Assembly: GCA_007258455.2 (NCBI GenBank) | Contig: VDFB02262564.1 | Coordinates: 1-64,000 of the forward strand | Direction of reading: 5' to 3' | From: Sequoia sempervirens | Taxonomy: Eukaryota; Streptophyta; Pinopsida; Cupressales; Cupressaceae | DNA: 64,000 nucleotides | In this document: piece after piece, positions 48,908-62,044 of the stretch | How positions within the stretch are numbered: the stretch's first letter is position 1 | Layout: every line of letters begins with the position of its first letter | Program-made: the position numbers and the translations under genes | Notes under the pieces: generated by a model | The model's database searches: none | What the model saw: the letters and a program-made list of their open reading frames with translations, nothing else | What the model was told of the DNA's origin: nothing

Positions 48908-51421
48908 TAAGCTTCCTCTTCCTAGCCCTTGGTGACATCCTTTGTTCCTACTCCTATGCCAAGCATAGGAAAAGGAAAGGTTCCCATGTTGTAGAAGTCG
49001 AATCCCAAGTTTTCCAGCTTCCTATTTTTCCCACAGTGCCTTGACCCACCCTTTACAACATGGGGAGGTGTTCTCTAGGGTTATTCCTATGTTTTGGCCT
49101 TTGTGACCTCCATTTATTCCTCAACCTACTCTTAGATCAGGGAAAGGAAAGAGGCACATCACTAGTGTTTTTTGTTGCTTTTGGGCCTCCTCCTCCTACT
49201 CCACATAAAGAGACCATCCTCCCACCGATGAAGGTTTTGGAGGTTGATTTTGTGGTAGAGAAGCAACTCATAGCCTCTTCTCAGGGCATCCCTTCTAGTG
49301 CCCATAGGAAACATAATCAACTTATGTGTGAGCGTAAGCACCAAAAAAAGGATCTAGCTAAGGAGCACGCCACCTTGTAGAAGAGTGAGGAGGAACATGT
49401 TGTTTCAATTTTCGCTCATGTTTCTTTTGTTGGTGCTTTTGCTGCCTTAGTTCACATAACCTTAGTCCTTCTTTTGGCTTCATCGATAAATCCTAATGAA
49501 CCTCACCCCAAGAGGGTACATGTGTTCATCTCTCCTTTCTTGGATCCTCCCCTTCTTACCTCTCTTCTTGATATTCCTCCTTTCTCACAACTCATGGACA
49601 TGCCTCATACAAAGGTGGTGTCCTCTATGGCTTCATCTCTTCTTCTGCTTCTGCTTCATCTATGGGGATTATGTATCCTTTGATGAAGCACAAGTTAGAG
49701 GATAACCTCACTTTGAGTGATGGTTGAAAATAGTCATCTCTACCATTTGATTCTTGTTCTTCTTTGGCTTGCATCATCCTTGCGATGGAGGTAGCCCCTA
49801 AATCCTCCAAGTTTTTCACTACCCCTTTTATAGAGGTCAATAGTGACTCTTGGGTGTCTTGTCCTCTTCCCACTTAGTTGACACATGAAACTCCTAAAAT
49901 GTGCATGTTCAACTCATTGGAGGACATCTCAAATCTTTCCTCCATATTTGAGAGATCGGTGACCTTAGTCTCACAATAGCTCAGTGAAGACGACCTTGAT
50001 GGGACTTCTTCCTTGGCCCTTGTCACAGGAAAGTTATCTAGTGTAGCCCTTGCTATCCCTCCCCTTCAAGATCATCCTCCCTCCCCTTACAATGATCTAG
50101 ATTAGGAGTAGGATGACTTGCTGGTGGATTTGGATTAGGGGTGCACCTCTTCTACATATTTAGAGTATACTTGTGTGACTATTTGTGCTCCCCCCGTACT
50201 TGTTTATATTTTTTTGTTCTCTTTCCTAGAGGACCCTTACTACCCTTGTAGGTGATTGGATATAGGCATGAGAATATATCATAACCTTCTTTTGTTTGTT
50301 TCATACTTCTTCTATGTCGTAAACTTTACTTTTCCACATCAATAACGATGCAAAGCATTGAGGGCATTTAGGCCTTCTTCCATGTTGACTCAATTTTTAT
50401 TTTTTGTTTATCTTCATGTGCTCTTCTTCATGTTCCTATACATTTGGGGGTTGATGATAGTTCATACATATATTATATTATATCTATCTATCTATATCTA
50501 TGAGCAGTAATGAGCCTGAATTAAATTAGATCCACCGTCTCTTGATTTCTTTGTCTTTACCTATCTTTTCCTTGATGTTTTTGATTTTATGTGTTGTCCC
50601 CCACATGTGTGACAACATTCCATTGATATATATCATCATGTATTTCATGCCATGGCATATTTTTTATTTCTTTTCTCTCCTTAGTATGACATGTGCTCCT
50701 ATGCATAACACCTCATTCTAAGGGGGGCTGTCATATCTACTTAATTTTCAACATGGATTATTCTTTCAAAAGGATTCCTTGATGAAGGATCTTTCAAAAG
50801 GATCTCTTGATGATAGAATCATTTACAGAAAATATCATGTATTTCAAAAGGAGTGTTCTTTCAAAAGGGTTCCTTGATTTCTTGATGTTTTATGAAAAGA
50901 TTCCCTAATGAAATAACCCCTTTATGAAAATCATCTTTCAAAAGGATTCCTTGGTGTCTTATATCTAATATTTGATATCTTGTGTCTTGACGCTTGAATA
51001 TCTTATATCTTGGCATCTAGCTTGGGGGAAACTTGATTAGACTTGTCTTTTCTGTGACTATCCTTCAACACAGTTTGTAGCAACCAAAAACCTACATGCT
51101 TATTGTATGGACTCTAGCCATTCTATCCATACTTATTAGCATCATCTTATATATGATTAGATTGTGTCTTATTGTTTCTTATGAAAATTTTATGATTTTT
51201 TGTTGTTTTTCCTAACATGTTTGACTGTAGCTAACATGTTTGTGGTGATATTGCATCTACTTTGCAGGACCAAAGACCCATGTCCTCTTCACATTCTAGT
51301 GGAGCTCCCCTTTCATTTTAGGCATACCAAATAAAAGGATTGCTTTCTCTCCATTTTTTTGTATATTCTCTTCTATCTCTTTCTACTTTAGCGAGCATAT
51401 TCTTTGACACATATGCTTGCT
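48908..51421 (+). other. Internal region without reverse transcriptase or integrase
   Basis: Short Pro/Ser/Leu-rich ORFs are present (for example 49060-49380 and 49474-49683), but no reverse transcriptase (YxDD), RNase H or integrase motif was seen in any frame. A TATC/TATA simple repeat lies near 50465-50505, and short repeats of TTTCAAAAGGAT..CTTGATG lie at 50760-50960. The region between protease and 3' LTR therefore seems not to encode pol, making this a gag-protease-only element. Confidence 0.55.
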
Positions 51422-51436
51422 AAAGTGGGGGAAAAA
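51422..51436 (+). other. Polypurine tract before LTR C
   Basis: AAAGTGGGGGAAAAA lies directly before the LTR start TGTTATGGCATAAA. The outer element has the same arrangement (AAAGTGGGGGATAAA before TGTAGCATC at 61286). Confidence 0.75.
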
Positions 51437-52720
51437 TGTTATGGCATAAATTTTCACCCTACTACAAATTTCCCATAATATACCCTTACTTTAGCCTTAT
51501 AACATTGATAATGCTAAAACCTACCGCTTTAAGCCTTTTGTCATATTTGTGCTTTGTTGTTTTCCATTGGTGGAAGGAATTTTGACTAGGATGCTTTTGC
51601 ACCACACAAATGTATTTGTGTCATGTGAACATCCTTGATAAATTCTTGGGTCAATGGACATTGGGACGTTACATTTCATGGCATCCACGAGTTGTAACAC
51701 CTCCTGTGACTAAAAAATTACCTAAAATTGTCTCTTTTTCCTCCAAACATTCATTTTGAACTCACTTCTCCATTCTTTTCAATCTCTCTCAATATCTCTC
51801 ACCTTACACACTTCATTCTTAAAACTTATCACTTCACTCTCTCCATTCATGCTTCCATTCTTTCTACACCACCTTCTTGCAGGTTTCAAGATATTGGTAC
51901 TATTTTTTGACATGTCTACCTTGTGCTCTCAAAGCTATTGTCCTTCCTCTCGGCTTCTTCAATCTCATAGAAGGGAAGGTAACACTTTGTTATTGTTTTA
52001 TTGCATTATCAATATTATAGTTAGCATATAGATTATCTTTTCTTTCTATATGCATTGTCTACTTCTTTTCTTTACCATCTTTTCATTATTTTGGTCTATT
52101 GGCTATCTATGGAGGTGGAAACACCAAAGTGAGGGTTTGACTGAGGTGAACTCAAAAACATAAACCCAACATTTTTTCATCTCTATGTGTGTAGGTACTT
52201 TGTTTGTGTGGAGCTTGTAGGAGGCTGGACCTGCCATAAGTTTGATTTCTACTACCCTTGCTCACTATCTCATTTGTAGTTAATTTATTGCATTCATAGT
52301 ATTATTCTTGTCACACTTAGTTATCTTTCTTATACATTCATAACATTATGTCATTTCTATTCAAACTATCAAATTCAAGTTATTGGGTTGTTACCATATG
52401 TGTTTCAAGTTGTGAACTCTACTCTATGTCTATACAAAACATCTGCATATCGAAAAGAAGCCAATGTGATGCATTATCATCCTTAACCTGAGCTACTATC
52501 CTCTGGCTAAGAGCCAACCAATTCATTATTTGAGACCTATGTGGTCTATTCATTTGATTCCTGAAATCCCTTATCCTAAAAACCCAAAAATATAGATTAA
52601 CTTTTCCTTTGTTTTTCATCCCATATTTTAACCTTTGTCATTAGGCTGATCGAGGGAAACTCACTCCCTTTAGACCCTTTTTGTATTGGGACTTGGGAGT
52701 AGTGAATCCCCTCCTTCACA
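51437..52720 (+). mobile_element. LTR C (3' LTR of the gag-protease element)
   Basis: It begins TGTTATGGCATAAATTTTC, ends CCCCTCCTTCACA and is homologous to LTRs A and B. The next five bases, CATGA, differ by one base from CATGG in front of LTR B. With the CACTA insertion removed, LTR B to LTR C is about 7.8 kb. Confidence 0.8.
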
Positions 52721-53293
52721 CATGACATTTGGGGGAAACCCCTTATAATGATGTAGCTTCATTTGGAAACTTATCATTGACATAAGGCTTTCCAAATAAG
52801 CTCTTGTGATCCTTTTGTCACTTGGAATTTATCATTTTCTACTTTAAAGTAATTGCTCACAACATGGTGTTTTGCAATTTCTTTAAACTGGGTGAATACA
52901 TTGGCATTAATTTTGCTTCACTTTATTCACAAGGGTTAGACTTAGTGGTGCATTGACATTGACATTTCTTTACTTCACTTTGTTCACATGTGTTGAACTT
53001 AGTGTTATGTTGGCACAACATTTTGACCATTTTGTAGCACCCTATCAAGGTTATCAGAGAGTATAACTCTTTGTATGGTTATGGGTACACACCTAGTGAA
53101 AAATGGTCCTCACTAGACCTAGTGTGTTTCTCATTTTTCTACCTTGTTTTGGGGGCTCACCTAGTGAAAAATGATCCTCACTAGCCCATATGCCTTCCTG
53201 TTTGTGATTCACCTAGAAAATATCATACTTTTCTATTATGTGAGTCATGAAAAACTTTTGTATGGAGCCTAGCATAACAAAAATTGTTAGTCC
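52721..53293. repeat. Flank with short direct repeats, probably outer element
   Basis: Two short duplications are seen: TTCACTTT(A/G)TTCACA followed by GTT..ACTTAGTG (about 52917 and 52974), and CACCTAGTGAAAAATG(G/A)TCC (about 53091 and 53158). No coding. It lies between LTR C and the next element and presumably belongs to the outer host element. Confidence 0.45.
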
Positions 53294-54511
53294 TATTATA
53301 GCTTTATAAGATTGATTTTCATTGATGTCAAAAGTGTGTTGAATATTGTCTATGCTTTGATGGTTGATGTGCAAAGATATCAAATGGTGCAAGTCAACAT
53401 TGTAGTGTATGTAATTAGTTGGTTGCCTAAGTATGATGCAGAGGTGGGTACACATGTTCTAATGTGTTTTTAGTATTCCTACAATAATATTTTGCTAGTT
53501 TGGTGTACCACACTCAATTGAAAGTTGTTGAAGTTATGTCCAAGGTATTCATAGTGTATATCGCCAGATAGAGACAAAGTGTTTTGGTCCACATCCTTCC
53601 ATAGAGCAAGATTCATTCTTGCGATTTAGAAGATAAGTAAATAGAGATGTAAAGGTGTTATATCCAAGATCTCAAGTCATTAATCCTTCTATAGTGAAAT
53701 TTATAACTGACAGAGCTCTGGTTTGTGCTTTGGCAATGCAAAGTGGTGATGAAGGCTTGTTGGAATGATCTACATCCCTCCAGATATGATGATTTGGCCA
53801 CAATTTTATGTTTGAGTGGAGTTCAAGGAGTGTTTGTATATATTTTATGAGTCATGCCAACTCATCTAGGTGAAATGTAAATAATGTTTTATCATTTGTG
53901 TATACCACCAATGAAGATGTAGACTGACAAGCTACAAGTTTAATAATTTCTTATCTATGACCAACTGAATTTGTATTTTGCAAGCATCTGAATGATGTAT
54001 ATGTAAGATCAAATATATGAATAGTATTATGGAAGTGTGAAAATATGTATAAGTGCATGAGAAAAGCATGGCAAGATCTAGTATAGACCTAATGAGAAGA
54101 ATTAATGACTATCGGTGGTTGAAGCTATAATATCAGTCATATTTTAGTTGTTCTTTCTTTCAATTAGGGAGCACAATAGCTTCCTTGGGTTTCAACCCCT
54201 AAAACAAAGTTAAGGAGTAGTTGCTTCCTTGGGTTTTATCCCAAAATCAAATTGTAAATTGTTATTTACTTTTGAGGATGGATTAGGACAGTATCTCCTA
54301 GCAACATTTATCATCATGGATTTTCCCCTATGGGTTTTCCACATATATTTGGTGTTATTTGTGTTCTTGTATGGTTGCTTTCATTCTCTCTTGTTTTGAT
54401 TAAGTGGATGAATTCCTAATTGGTATAACTCATCTTCATTAGTAGTTAATTTGGATTGAATTTTAAAGCATGTTGATTCACCCCCCTCTTAGTATTCTAG
54501 TGTATTCAACA
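53294..54511 (+). mobile_element. 5' LTR of the three-knuckle element
   Basis: It begins TATTATAGCTTTATAAG, where the partner begins TGTTGTAGCTTGATAAG, and ends GTATTCAACA. It is about 300 bases shorter than the 3' LTR. Confidence 0.85.
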
Positions 54512-54577
54512 ATTGGTGTTAGAGAAAGGTTCCTTGATATAGCCTAATAGCTAAGGTAGATCCTATATTTGAAACAC

Positions 54578-55695
54578 ATGGAAGATAAAGCAATATCCAA
54601 GAAGAAGTGCTCTCAAGAAAAATAAGCCATACTTCAAAAGGAGGATGTTGAATTTGAATTTGAATTCAATAAAGAAGATTGTCTAGTATATTATGAAGGA
54701 GAACTCATTTCTACTATAAATGATTTGGATGAAGAAAGAGAAAATAATGAAGAGCTCCAATTGCAACTTAAAAAATTAGAGAATAAAATTGACAAGTAGA
54801 AATTTCAAGTTGAAGAAGGTAAAAGAATTGAAGATTTCCTAAATATCAAGATCATTGATAAAACTATTAAATGTTTAAAGCTTGAAGAAGAGATTGTCTT
54901 TGTAAGGAAAGAAGTGGAGAAAGAAAAAGAAAAAAATGACAAATGTATACAGATAAAAATTGGTTCTAACATTCTTAATGAGTTGATCAACTCTCAAAAT
55001 CCATCAAAAGAAAAATTTGGTCTTGGTTTTGAAAAAGGGAAAAGTCCAACTACCAGTACATCTGCAAACCTATATGAGAATTTCAAAATAGAAGGAAAGT
55101 CTAAAATAAATGAGGAGAAAGCCTACACTGAAGAGCCTAGAAGACACCCTTTAGAGATGAAAAGTTAGATCAAGATAGCAAGAAAGAAAGTGGATTCATT
55201 CCAATCCAGATACAAAGAAGATTCAAAGGTCCTCCACCTGCTAGAAAAAATGCCCCTACCAGGTTTACTCAATATTTTCAAGGTTATTGTTATTCTTGCA
55301 ATAAATTTGGGCATAAGGTTGTTGATTGTAGATCTAGGAAAAGAAGAAATGATTACATGGGTATAAAATCATTTGTACCTTAAAGATATGATGTTGTTTG
55401 ATTTCATGGATATTACTATGCTTGCAATAATTTCAATTATAAGGCTACTGAGTGTATTAGAAGGAATAACTTTGTTTTAGAGCATAATATTGTGTGATAC
55501 AAGTGCAATAAGGTTGGACATAAGGAATTTTTTTTATAAAAGTGGTTTTTTGAAGCCACTATTCAAAACTAGAAGAAGGAAGAAACCCCAAATCAACAAA
55601 AGAAGGGAAATGAAAGAGAAGCAAGGTCAGGAAAATATGAAGAAATATCATACTATGCTTGTGCATTTTGCACAAGATCTAATGAAAATTTAAGA
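54578..55695 (+). pseudogene. Gag remnant with three zinc-knuckle motifs
   Basis: The frame opens MEDKAISKKKCSQEK at 54578. Acidic and coiled-coil segments follow (EFEFNKEDCLVYYEGELIST; LEEEIVFVRKEVEKEKEK), then GFEKGKSPTTSTSANLYEN. Read across a frameshift, three related CCHC-type motifs come in a row: CYSCNKFGHKVVDC (about 55286-55330), YACNNFNYKATEC (about 55410-55460, with the first Cys and the His lost) and YKCNKVGHKEFF (about 55497-55535, incomplete). Zinc knuckles bind retroelement RNA during packaging. The N-terminal copia-gag core is not present or not recognisable. At least five stops. Confidence 0.65.
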
Positions 55696-56199
55696 TAAAA
55701 CATTATCTCAAGGGGAGCTATCATTGTAAAATCCTTTAGCCCCTTGAAAAGGATAAAGTGCTAAATATTTCAACATAGAAGATAAATTGGATCAATTCTT
55801 TTGGTGTGGAAGTCTGTTGAGTAAGTTTCAACCTTTTGATCAAGGTTCTAGAGCTAAGGAATGATGTGTAGAGGTGTGATGAGTATCTTTGCATCCCTAT
55901 GATGACAGTGAAATTTGGTAAAATTTTTACCTAACAAATATGAATGCACTAATGGCAAAAAGTTAGGGAAAATGGAAGGAATTTTATGTTTCATTTGAAT
56001 GATTTGATCTTATTTACATTCAAAATCATTTGTGTTTGGGAGTGGAGAAGAGAATGGTTTTCAAAGCTATCTATTTAATTCCATACCAAACCCTAGCAAT
56101 AGAGTTTGAAGATTTCAGAAAGAATATCAATGGTGACCTCATAGGTGATTGATGTGGTGGAGAAACCCAGGCCTAAATATAAGAAGTTTCCATTCAAAG

Positions 56200-59061
56200 C
56201 GATGGAGGTTGACAAAGATGGTACATTTCAAATATTCCTATAGATGTGGTTTACTCTAAAGATGTAAGAATGTACATCCATGCCATGTTGAATTAAATTG
56301 ATCACACTTCATCATTTGAAATGGTTCGACATGAGCTCCTAAATGAGAATGGTGTGTACAGGCCGAGAATATGAAAATGTGGGTGTGAAAGGGTTAGATA
56401 TCTAGAAAGATTTTCCAAACTTTTGTGAGTGAAAAGAATGGGTAAGAATCATCCTAAGCTACATTTATGAAGAGTTCATTTTGTTGGATAAGCCCTATAT
56501 GATCACACAAGAAGCTATTAGGGAAGTTACTGGTCTTTGTGCCTCCAAACCAATCTCAGTGCTGAAATCTATAAAGAATGAAAGGTTTATGGAGCTCACC
56601 AATGTAATATTTGATACTAGAAACCTAACTATGAAAGATGTCATTGATCCTAGGGTCCACTATGCCTCTATGGGGATTGCATATAAAATTTACTTCACAA
56701 ATAGAGAAGGTTCTACCACCACCACCACAATTCATACTTGCCTATCAGATGGTCAAATAAGGAGCCATTTTTGATCTCTGTGAACTATTGAGGAAGAAGC
56801 TGGTGGAGAATTTTAAAAGGAGTAAAGGAACCAAATACAATTTCAGGTTTGGTTCACTAATCATTTTCCTCACATTCTATTTATTGAGTGAATTACCTAG
56901 TTTTAAAGGAAAAATAAGGGATAAACTCTTTCTGGTAGGGACTCAAATTAGAAATCACATGAGGGTTTTCAAAATAAGCAATCATACACTACCTTCTACT
57001 AGGGATTCTTTAAGAATCTATAAGCTGAGATGTAAAGTAAAGAGAGGATACCATCAGATTTGGTTTGAAAGTATAAGAAAGAGGTAACATTCATGGTAGA
57101 TAAAGATCACTATTATATGGAAGTTGTGGAACCTAGATTATTTAAGAAGCATGCAGAGGAGCATTTTGAAAAACACAAGGATAAGCTTCAAAAGAAATGG
57201 GGTTTTCCTACAAAGACTACATTTGATACCCCTTTAGAGAGTTATAAAGATAAATCTACCCCTCTGGAAGCCAACAAAGAGCCTAGAAGGCCAAGTAGGT
57301 CCACTTCTATTGCTACATCTAATCTGCAAACCTCAAGATCTACACAAACTAGTGGTGCAATAAGAAGAGTTGCATTTGTAAGCCCTTCGGAGAAGGGCAC
57401 AAAAGCTATGCATACTAGGCCTAATCAAAAGGAAAAAGGTAAGAAAACTGATGAGGAAGAACCTAAAGAGGAATAATTTGAGGATGAAGACACCTCTAAG
57501 TAGAAAAATAAAGGTAAGAAGATAGCAAAGGAGGGAGTAGAGAAAACTCCTACGATTACATATGAGCCTCTAGATTTTGGATCCATTTTGAATGAAATTG
57601 TTAGCTTTGGTTTGTTGAATGATGGAATGGAGCTCCATCTAGAATTCCTTTCAAAATATTAGAAAACAATTAAAATACTATCATCGAGTATATGCTCAAG
57701 AAAAACATATCTTTCAGTAACATTGTTGATAAAGCTTTAGAAATCCTACAATAGGCTTTGAGACAAAGAAGAGAAAATGCAATTAAGGTTCATGAGGAGA
57801 TGAGACAATAGGAAATTGATAAGGTTGGGTTCTTTTTCTCTCAATAGGAAAAGGAGAAGATAATCTAGAAGCAAGCAAAAGAGCTCTGCACCAAGAAAAT
57901 AATAGATCTCCTTATGAGCATCAATGATGATGTGAAAGGGAAGATTCAAAATGAGACAAAATAAGTCACTAAGAAGATAATTGAAGAAGTGCAAATTGAA
58001 GTTGATGTGGTTGCACAAGAGCCTCTAGAAAATCATGATATCGATGTTGAAATGAATGTATAGATGCCTCTAGATGAATAAGAAACTGATAACTAAACCC
58101 CTCTGGAAGATACAAATGTGCATGTTGTCTTTGACCTATAGGAAGAACAAGTTGTTTCTGGTTAGCATAAGGAAGATGTCTCTAGTAAGGAGAAAGAGAT
58201 GGAAAAGGAGAAATAAAAAGAGAAAGAAAAAGAGAAAGAAAAGGAGAAAGAAAGTGAAAAGGAGGGAGAAAAGGAGAAGGAGAAGGATGCTAAAGAAGGA
58301 AGTTTAAAGAAAAAATGTTCCTCTCCAATGGACTCTATCAAAGATTTTTTGGCTCAAGAAATGCAAATACAACTAGTGGTGTCTCCTAAATTTTTGCATC
58401 TTCCCACTTTTGATGGACAAGTTAATTTGTTCGGTATGTATCCCTTGCATAAGTTAAAACTTGGTGATGTACTCCACTCCACAACACTTGACAAGAATTG
58501 TTATAGCAACATGTGGAGAGTGTTGGAGTGTTGGAAGAAGTAATGAAAGTGTTGGAAGAGAAACTACCAAAAGCAAAAAGGGATACATCTTTGTCCCCTA
58601 CACAATAGATGAAGCAATCAATGGAGTATTTTGAGACTTACTCATCTCATCTAGAGAAGAAGGTAGAACAAGAGTTGAATGAAAATAGATTGAATGATGC
58701 CTCTGGGAAATGTGACAACACTTTGTACAAGTTACAATCATGTATCAAAGGCATTCAAAAGTTCTTGGAGGAAGCCAAAGTTTTATATGTTTTCTATTTG
58801 AAATGGACTACAACAAAAAATAGTATAAAGGATTAGATAAGTTCTATTGAAGTGCAGATCACCAATGTAGCTACAACATATGATCCGATACAAGATAGTG
58901 ATGGTTCCATAAGGGAACAAGTGGAAAGCTTGCACTCCCAAGTACAACAATTGCATGATCAAAGGGAGCAGCTCAAAGGTCAGGTGAAACAATTGAGAGT
59001 AGTGAGCCTAAGGTTGGCTTCACTAACTGGACTCCTAATAGAGGCTAATGGTGTAGTTTAA
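56200..59061 (+). pseudogene. Extra ORF of unknown function in the three-knuckle element
   Basis: A chain of frames with stops gives a protein-like sequence: DKPYMITQEAIREVTGLCAS, then DPRVHYASMGIAYKIYFTNR (56481-56774), KYNFRFGSLIIFLTFYLLSE (56788-57087), a charged part with VVEPRLFKKHAEEHFEKH (57093-57476), an extreme Lys/Glu repeat (58186-58300) and coiled coils at 58610-59060 (QVQQLHDQREQLKGQVKQL). It sits where pol would be, between gag and the 3' LTR. It reminds me of long accessory proteins carried by conifer retroelements, but I cannot name a family and no catalytic motif is visible. Confidence 0.5.
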
Positions 59062-59477
59062 AAATACCAGACACCATCTTCTTTGGAAGATGCAAAAGCT
59101 ACATATGTGTAGCTAAATTGTCAAGTCCAAACCCTAACTACAACTAAGAAATAATAGGATAACAACCTAGTTCAGCTCAAGTCCAACTACAAGGGAATCT
59201 TTCCTTCTAAGTAATATATTTTTTTGATGTAAGATATCTTCTTCTCTTTTTGTTGTGTATATATATGCGAAGTAGATATGAGGATATTTTTGTTGATAAA
59301 GTATCCAAACATCATCACAAAGGGAGTAAAAGTTGTATATATTAAGGGGGATCTTGTAAGTTTTTCTTGTACAAAGAAATTTTTTGTTACCCTTTTCCCT
59401 TGATGCTAAAGGGAGAGAAAAAAGTGCACCTAAGGGGGAGTGCTTGTGCACATCATTCTATTTTTTCCATCAATGAT

Positions 59478-59489
59478 AAAGGGGGAGAT
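59478..59489 (+). other. Polypurine tract of the three-knuckle element
   Basis: AAAGGGGGAGAT directly precedes the LTR start at 59490. Confidence 0.8.
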
Positions 59490-61020
59490 TGTTGTAGCTT
59501 GATAAGTTTGATTATCATTGATGTTAAAAGTATGTTGAAGATTGTATATGCTCTAGAGATCTAGTTGATGTGCAAAGATATCAAATGGTGCAATTCAACA
59601 TTGTAGTGTATGTAATCAATTGGTTGCCTAAGTATGATGTGGAGGTGGGTAAAAATGTTCTAATGTTTTTTTAATATTCCTATAATAATATATTGCTTGT
59701 TTTGTGTACCACACTCAATTGAAAGGTGTCGAAGTTATGTCCAAGGTATTCATAATGTATATCCTCAGACAAAGACATGGTGCTTTGGTCCACATCCTCT
59801 TATAGAGAAAGATTTGATCTTGTGGTTCAGAAGATAAGTAAATAGAGATGTGAAGGTGTTATATCCAAGATCTCAAGTCATTAATCCTTCTGCAGTGAAA
59901 GTTACAGGTGACAAAGTTCCAGACTATGCTCTGGTAGTGCAAAGTGGTGATGAAGGCTTGTTCCTTCGGATGTGATGATTTTTCCATGTGGTTTTGAAGA
60001 CATGTTGAGTGATTTCATGTTAAATATTCAAGTGGTTTGGTTCTCTGCAAGTTTAGTTATTCAATGAAAGAGTGTTATAGTTGGTTCCAAATGCCTATTC
60101 TTCATCAAAACATATTTTTGTTTTCTTGTTCCAACAAAATATTGTATAGATAAGTGGTATAAGTTTGTGTGGACAATCTACATGTTTCATAGTATCTCAG
60201 GTTTGAAGCACATGAATATCTTCTTTTTTCCTAGTACCACACAAATGTTTCAAGTCAATTTGTGAAGATATGCTTTTGCTATGGCCAAATTGGGTATGTT
60301 GGTGATGTGTGCCACAAGTTTATGTTTGAGTGGAGTTCAAGAAGTTTTTGTAGATATTGTATGAGTCATGCTAACTCATTTGTGTGAAATGTAAATAATG
60401 TTTTATCTTTATGTATACCACCAATGAAGATGTAGGATGACAGGCTAGAAGTTTCATAATTTCTTGTTTATGGATGATTGGATTTGTATTTACAAGTGTG
60501 TGGATGATATATATAGAATATCAAAGATGTGAAGAGTATTATGGAAGTGTGTGAAGATGTATGAGTGTATGATCAGAGGTGACAAGATCCACTACATACC
60601 TAATGAGTAGAAATGATGACTATTAATGGTTGAAGCTATAATATTAGTCATATTTCAGTTGCTCTTTATTTTAATTAGGGAGTAGTAGCTTCCTTGGGTT
60701 TCAGTCCCTAAAAAAAAGTTAGGGGGTAGTTGTTTCCTTGGTTTGTAGCCCAAAATAAAATGTAAATTGTTATTTACTTATGAGGCTAGATTAGGACAGT
60801 AGCTCCTTGGAATATTTCTCACTATGGTTTTTCCCCTATGGGATTTTCCACGTAAATTTGATGTTATCTATGCTCTTGTGTGGTTGCTTGTATTCTCTCT
60901 TGTTTTGATTAAGTGGATGAATGCTTAATGGTATAAATTAACTTCAAAAATAGTTAATTTGGATTGAATTTTAAAGCATACCGATTCACCCTCCCTCTCA
61001 GTATTCTGGTGTGTTCAACA
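59490..61020 (+). mobile_element. 3' LTR of the three-knuckle element
   Basis: It begins TGTTGTAGCTTGATAAG straight after the purine run AAAGGGGGAGAT and ends GTGTTCAACA, followed by AGTCC. The extra 300 bases relative to the 5' LTR lie around 59975-60300. Confidence 0.88.
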
Positions 61021-61285
61021 AGTCCATACCCTCTTTTTGCATCTCATTTTGATATTGTATGTTAGTGTATGTTATGTCTTGTTGTATTTTATATATATGT
61101 GCATTAATTTTTTCTTATGTTGGTTTTCCATGGGATCTTGGATCGCAAGGGCTTGATCACCTCCCTCAATCCTTAGTCATCCTATCTCTTCAAAATTTAG
61201 ACAATCAAGCCCTCCTTGACATAAATTCTCTACTTTAGTGTGAGTCTGAGCATAATTTCATACTCTCACTAAAGTGGGGGATAAA
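61021..61285 (+). mobile_element. End of the outer element's internal region with polypurine tract
   Basis: After the AGTCC duplication the host sequence resumes. Its last part (CTACTTTAGTG...ACTAAAGTGGGGGATAAA) parallels the bases before LTR C (CTACTTTAGCG...GCTAAAGTGGGGGAAAAA), so it is the 3' end of a related gypsy-like element. Confidence 0.55.
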
Positions 61286-62044
61286 TGTAGCATCATAAAT
61301 TGTCACCCATGAAAATTTTGCACTATGTTTTACTCCCCCTAAATTAATACCTATAAATACCTAGTATTTTCACCATTTAAAAATAAGAGGTGAAATTATA
61401 TTGGAAAACTTAAGATCAATTTGCACTATTGAGCAAGTTAAGATCAACATTTCAAAGCTTTATTATAGCAATTCAAGATCCTAACATCATGCCAAATCTT
61501 ATGTGAGTTTATGTGTGTTCTTGATATCATTTTTTTGTGAGGGCTAACACTTTTTTAGGTCTCCAAAGTGTTCAAGCAATCAAGAAAGCAAGATCAAGAC
61601 CTTGAGGTGATGTGTATGACTTCAATCCTTTCAAGAACCATTGAAGGGTGGTGAGCTACAACACTTTGTGATTTAATCATTCCTTCCTATACATTATCAT
61701 GTTATCATTGACATTGCCATTATGGAAGTGGAAACACTAACACAAGGTTTGACAAGGCAAGCCCCTAAAATGGCACCCCATTTCTTTTCTCTTTGAATAT
61801 GTAGGTTTTAGGGTTGAAGAGGATTAAAGAAATATTGAAGACAAATTTTCCATTGAAGCCTTACATCTTATTAAGCCACAAAAACTCAATTACAAATTTA
61901 TTTGATAACATTCTGAAAATTCTACAATTGGAAATCAAAAGCTCAAATATATCATCAGAGAACCCTAAAAATAGAGCAGAAGTACCCTACAAAGATTGAT
62001 TCACCTAGGGGCAACCTAGTCCTACTACAACACTTAGATCCAAC
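61286..62044 (+). mobile_element. LTR of the outer gypsy-like element
   Basis: It starts TGTAGCATCATAAATTGTCACCC, similar to LTR C's TGTTATGGCATAAATTTTCACCC, and has a TATA box CTATAAATACC at 61349-61359. The right end is uncertain. TTTTGGTGA at 62045, also found right after LTRs A and B, suggests that the LTR stops just before it. No partner LTR was found in the window. Confidence 0.5.

Larger units (their letters stand above)
53294..61020 (+). mobile_element. Copia-type LTR element with three-knuckle gag and extra ORF
   Basis: The LTRs are 53294-54511 and 59490-61020, and the target duplication AGTCC is at 53289-53293 and 61021-61025. After the 5' LTR comes ATTGGTGTTAGAGAAAGG, a decayed initiator-Met-type primer site. 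Before the 3' LTR comes AAAGGGGGAGAT. The internal region (about 5 kb) encodes gag and a long extra ORF but no recognisable protease, integrase or RT. The LTR 3' end (GATTCACCC..CTC..GTATTC) resembles that of the element at 28267-36919, read in its own sense, so the two are related. Confidence 0.85.

Noticed and set aside
58074..58307. Very basic KKRKKRRKK ORF as a nuclear protein
   Set aside because: It is an off-frame reading of the Lys/Glu repeat of the accessory ORF.
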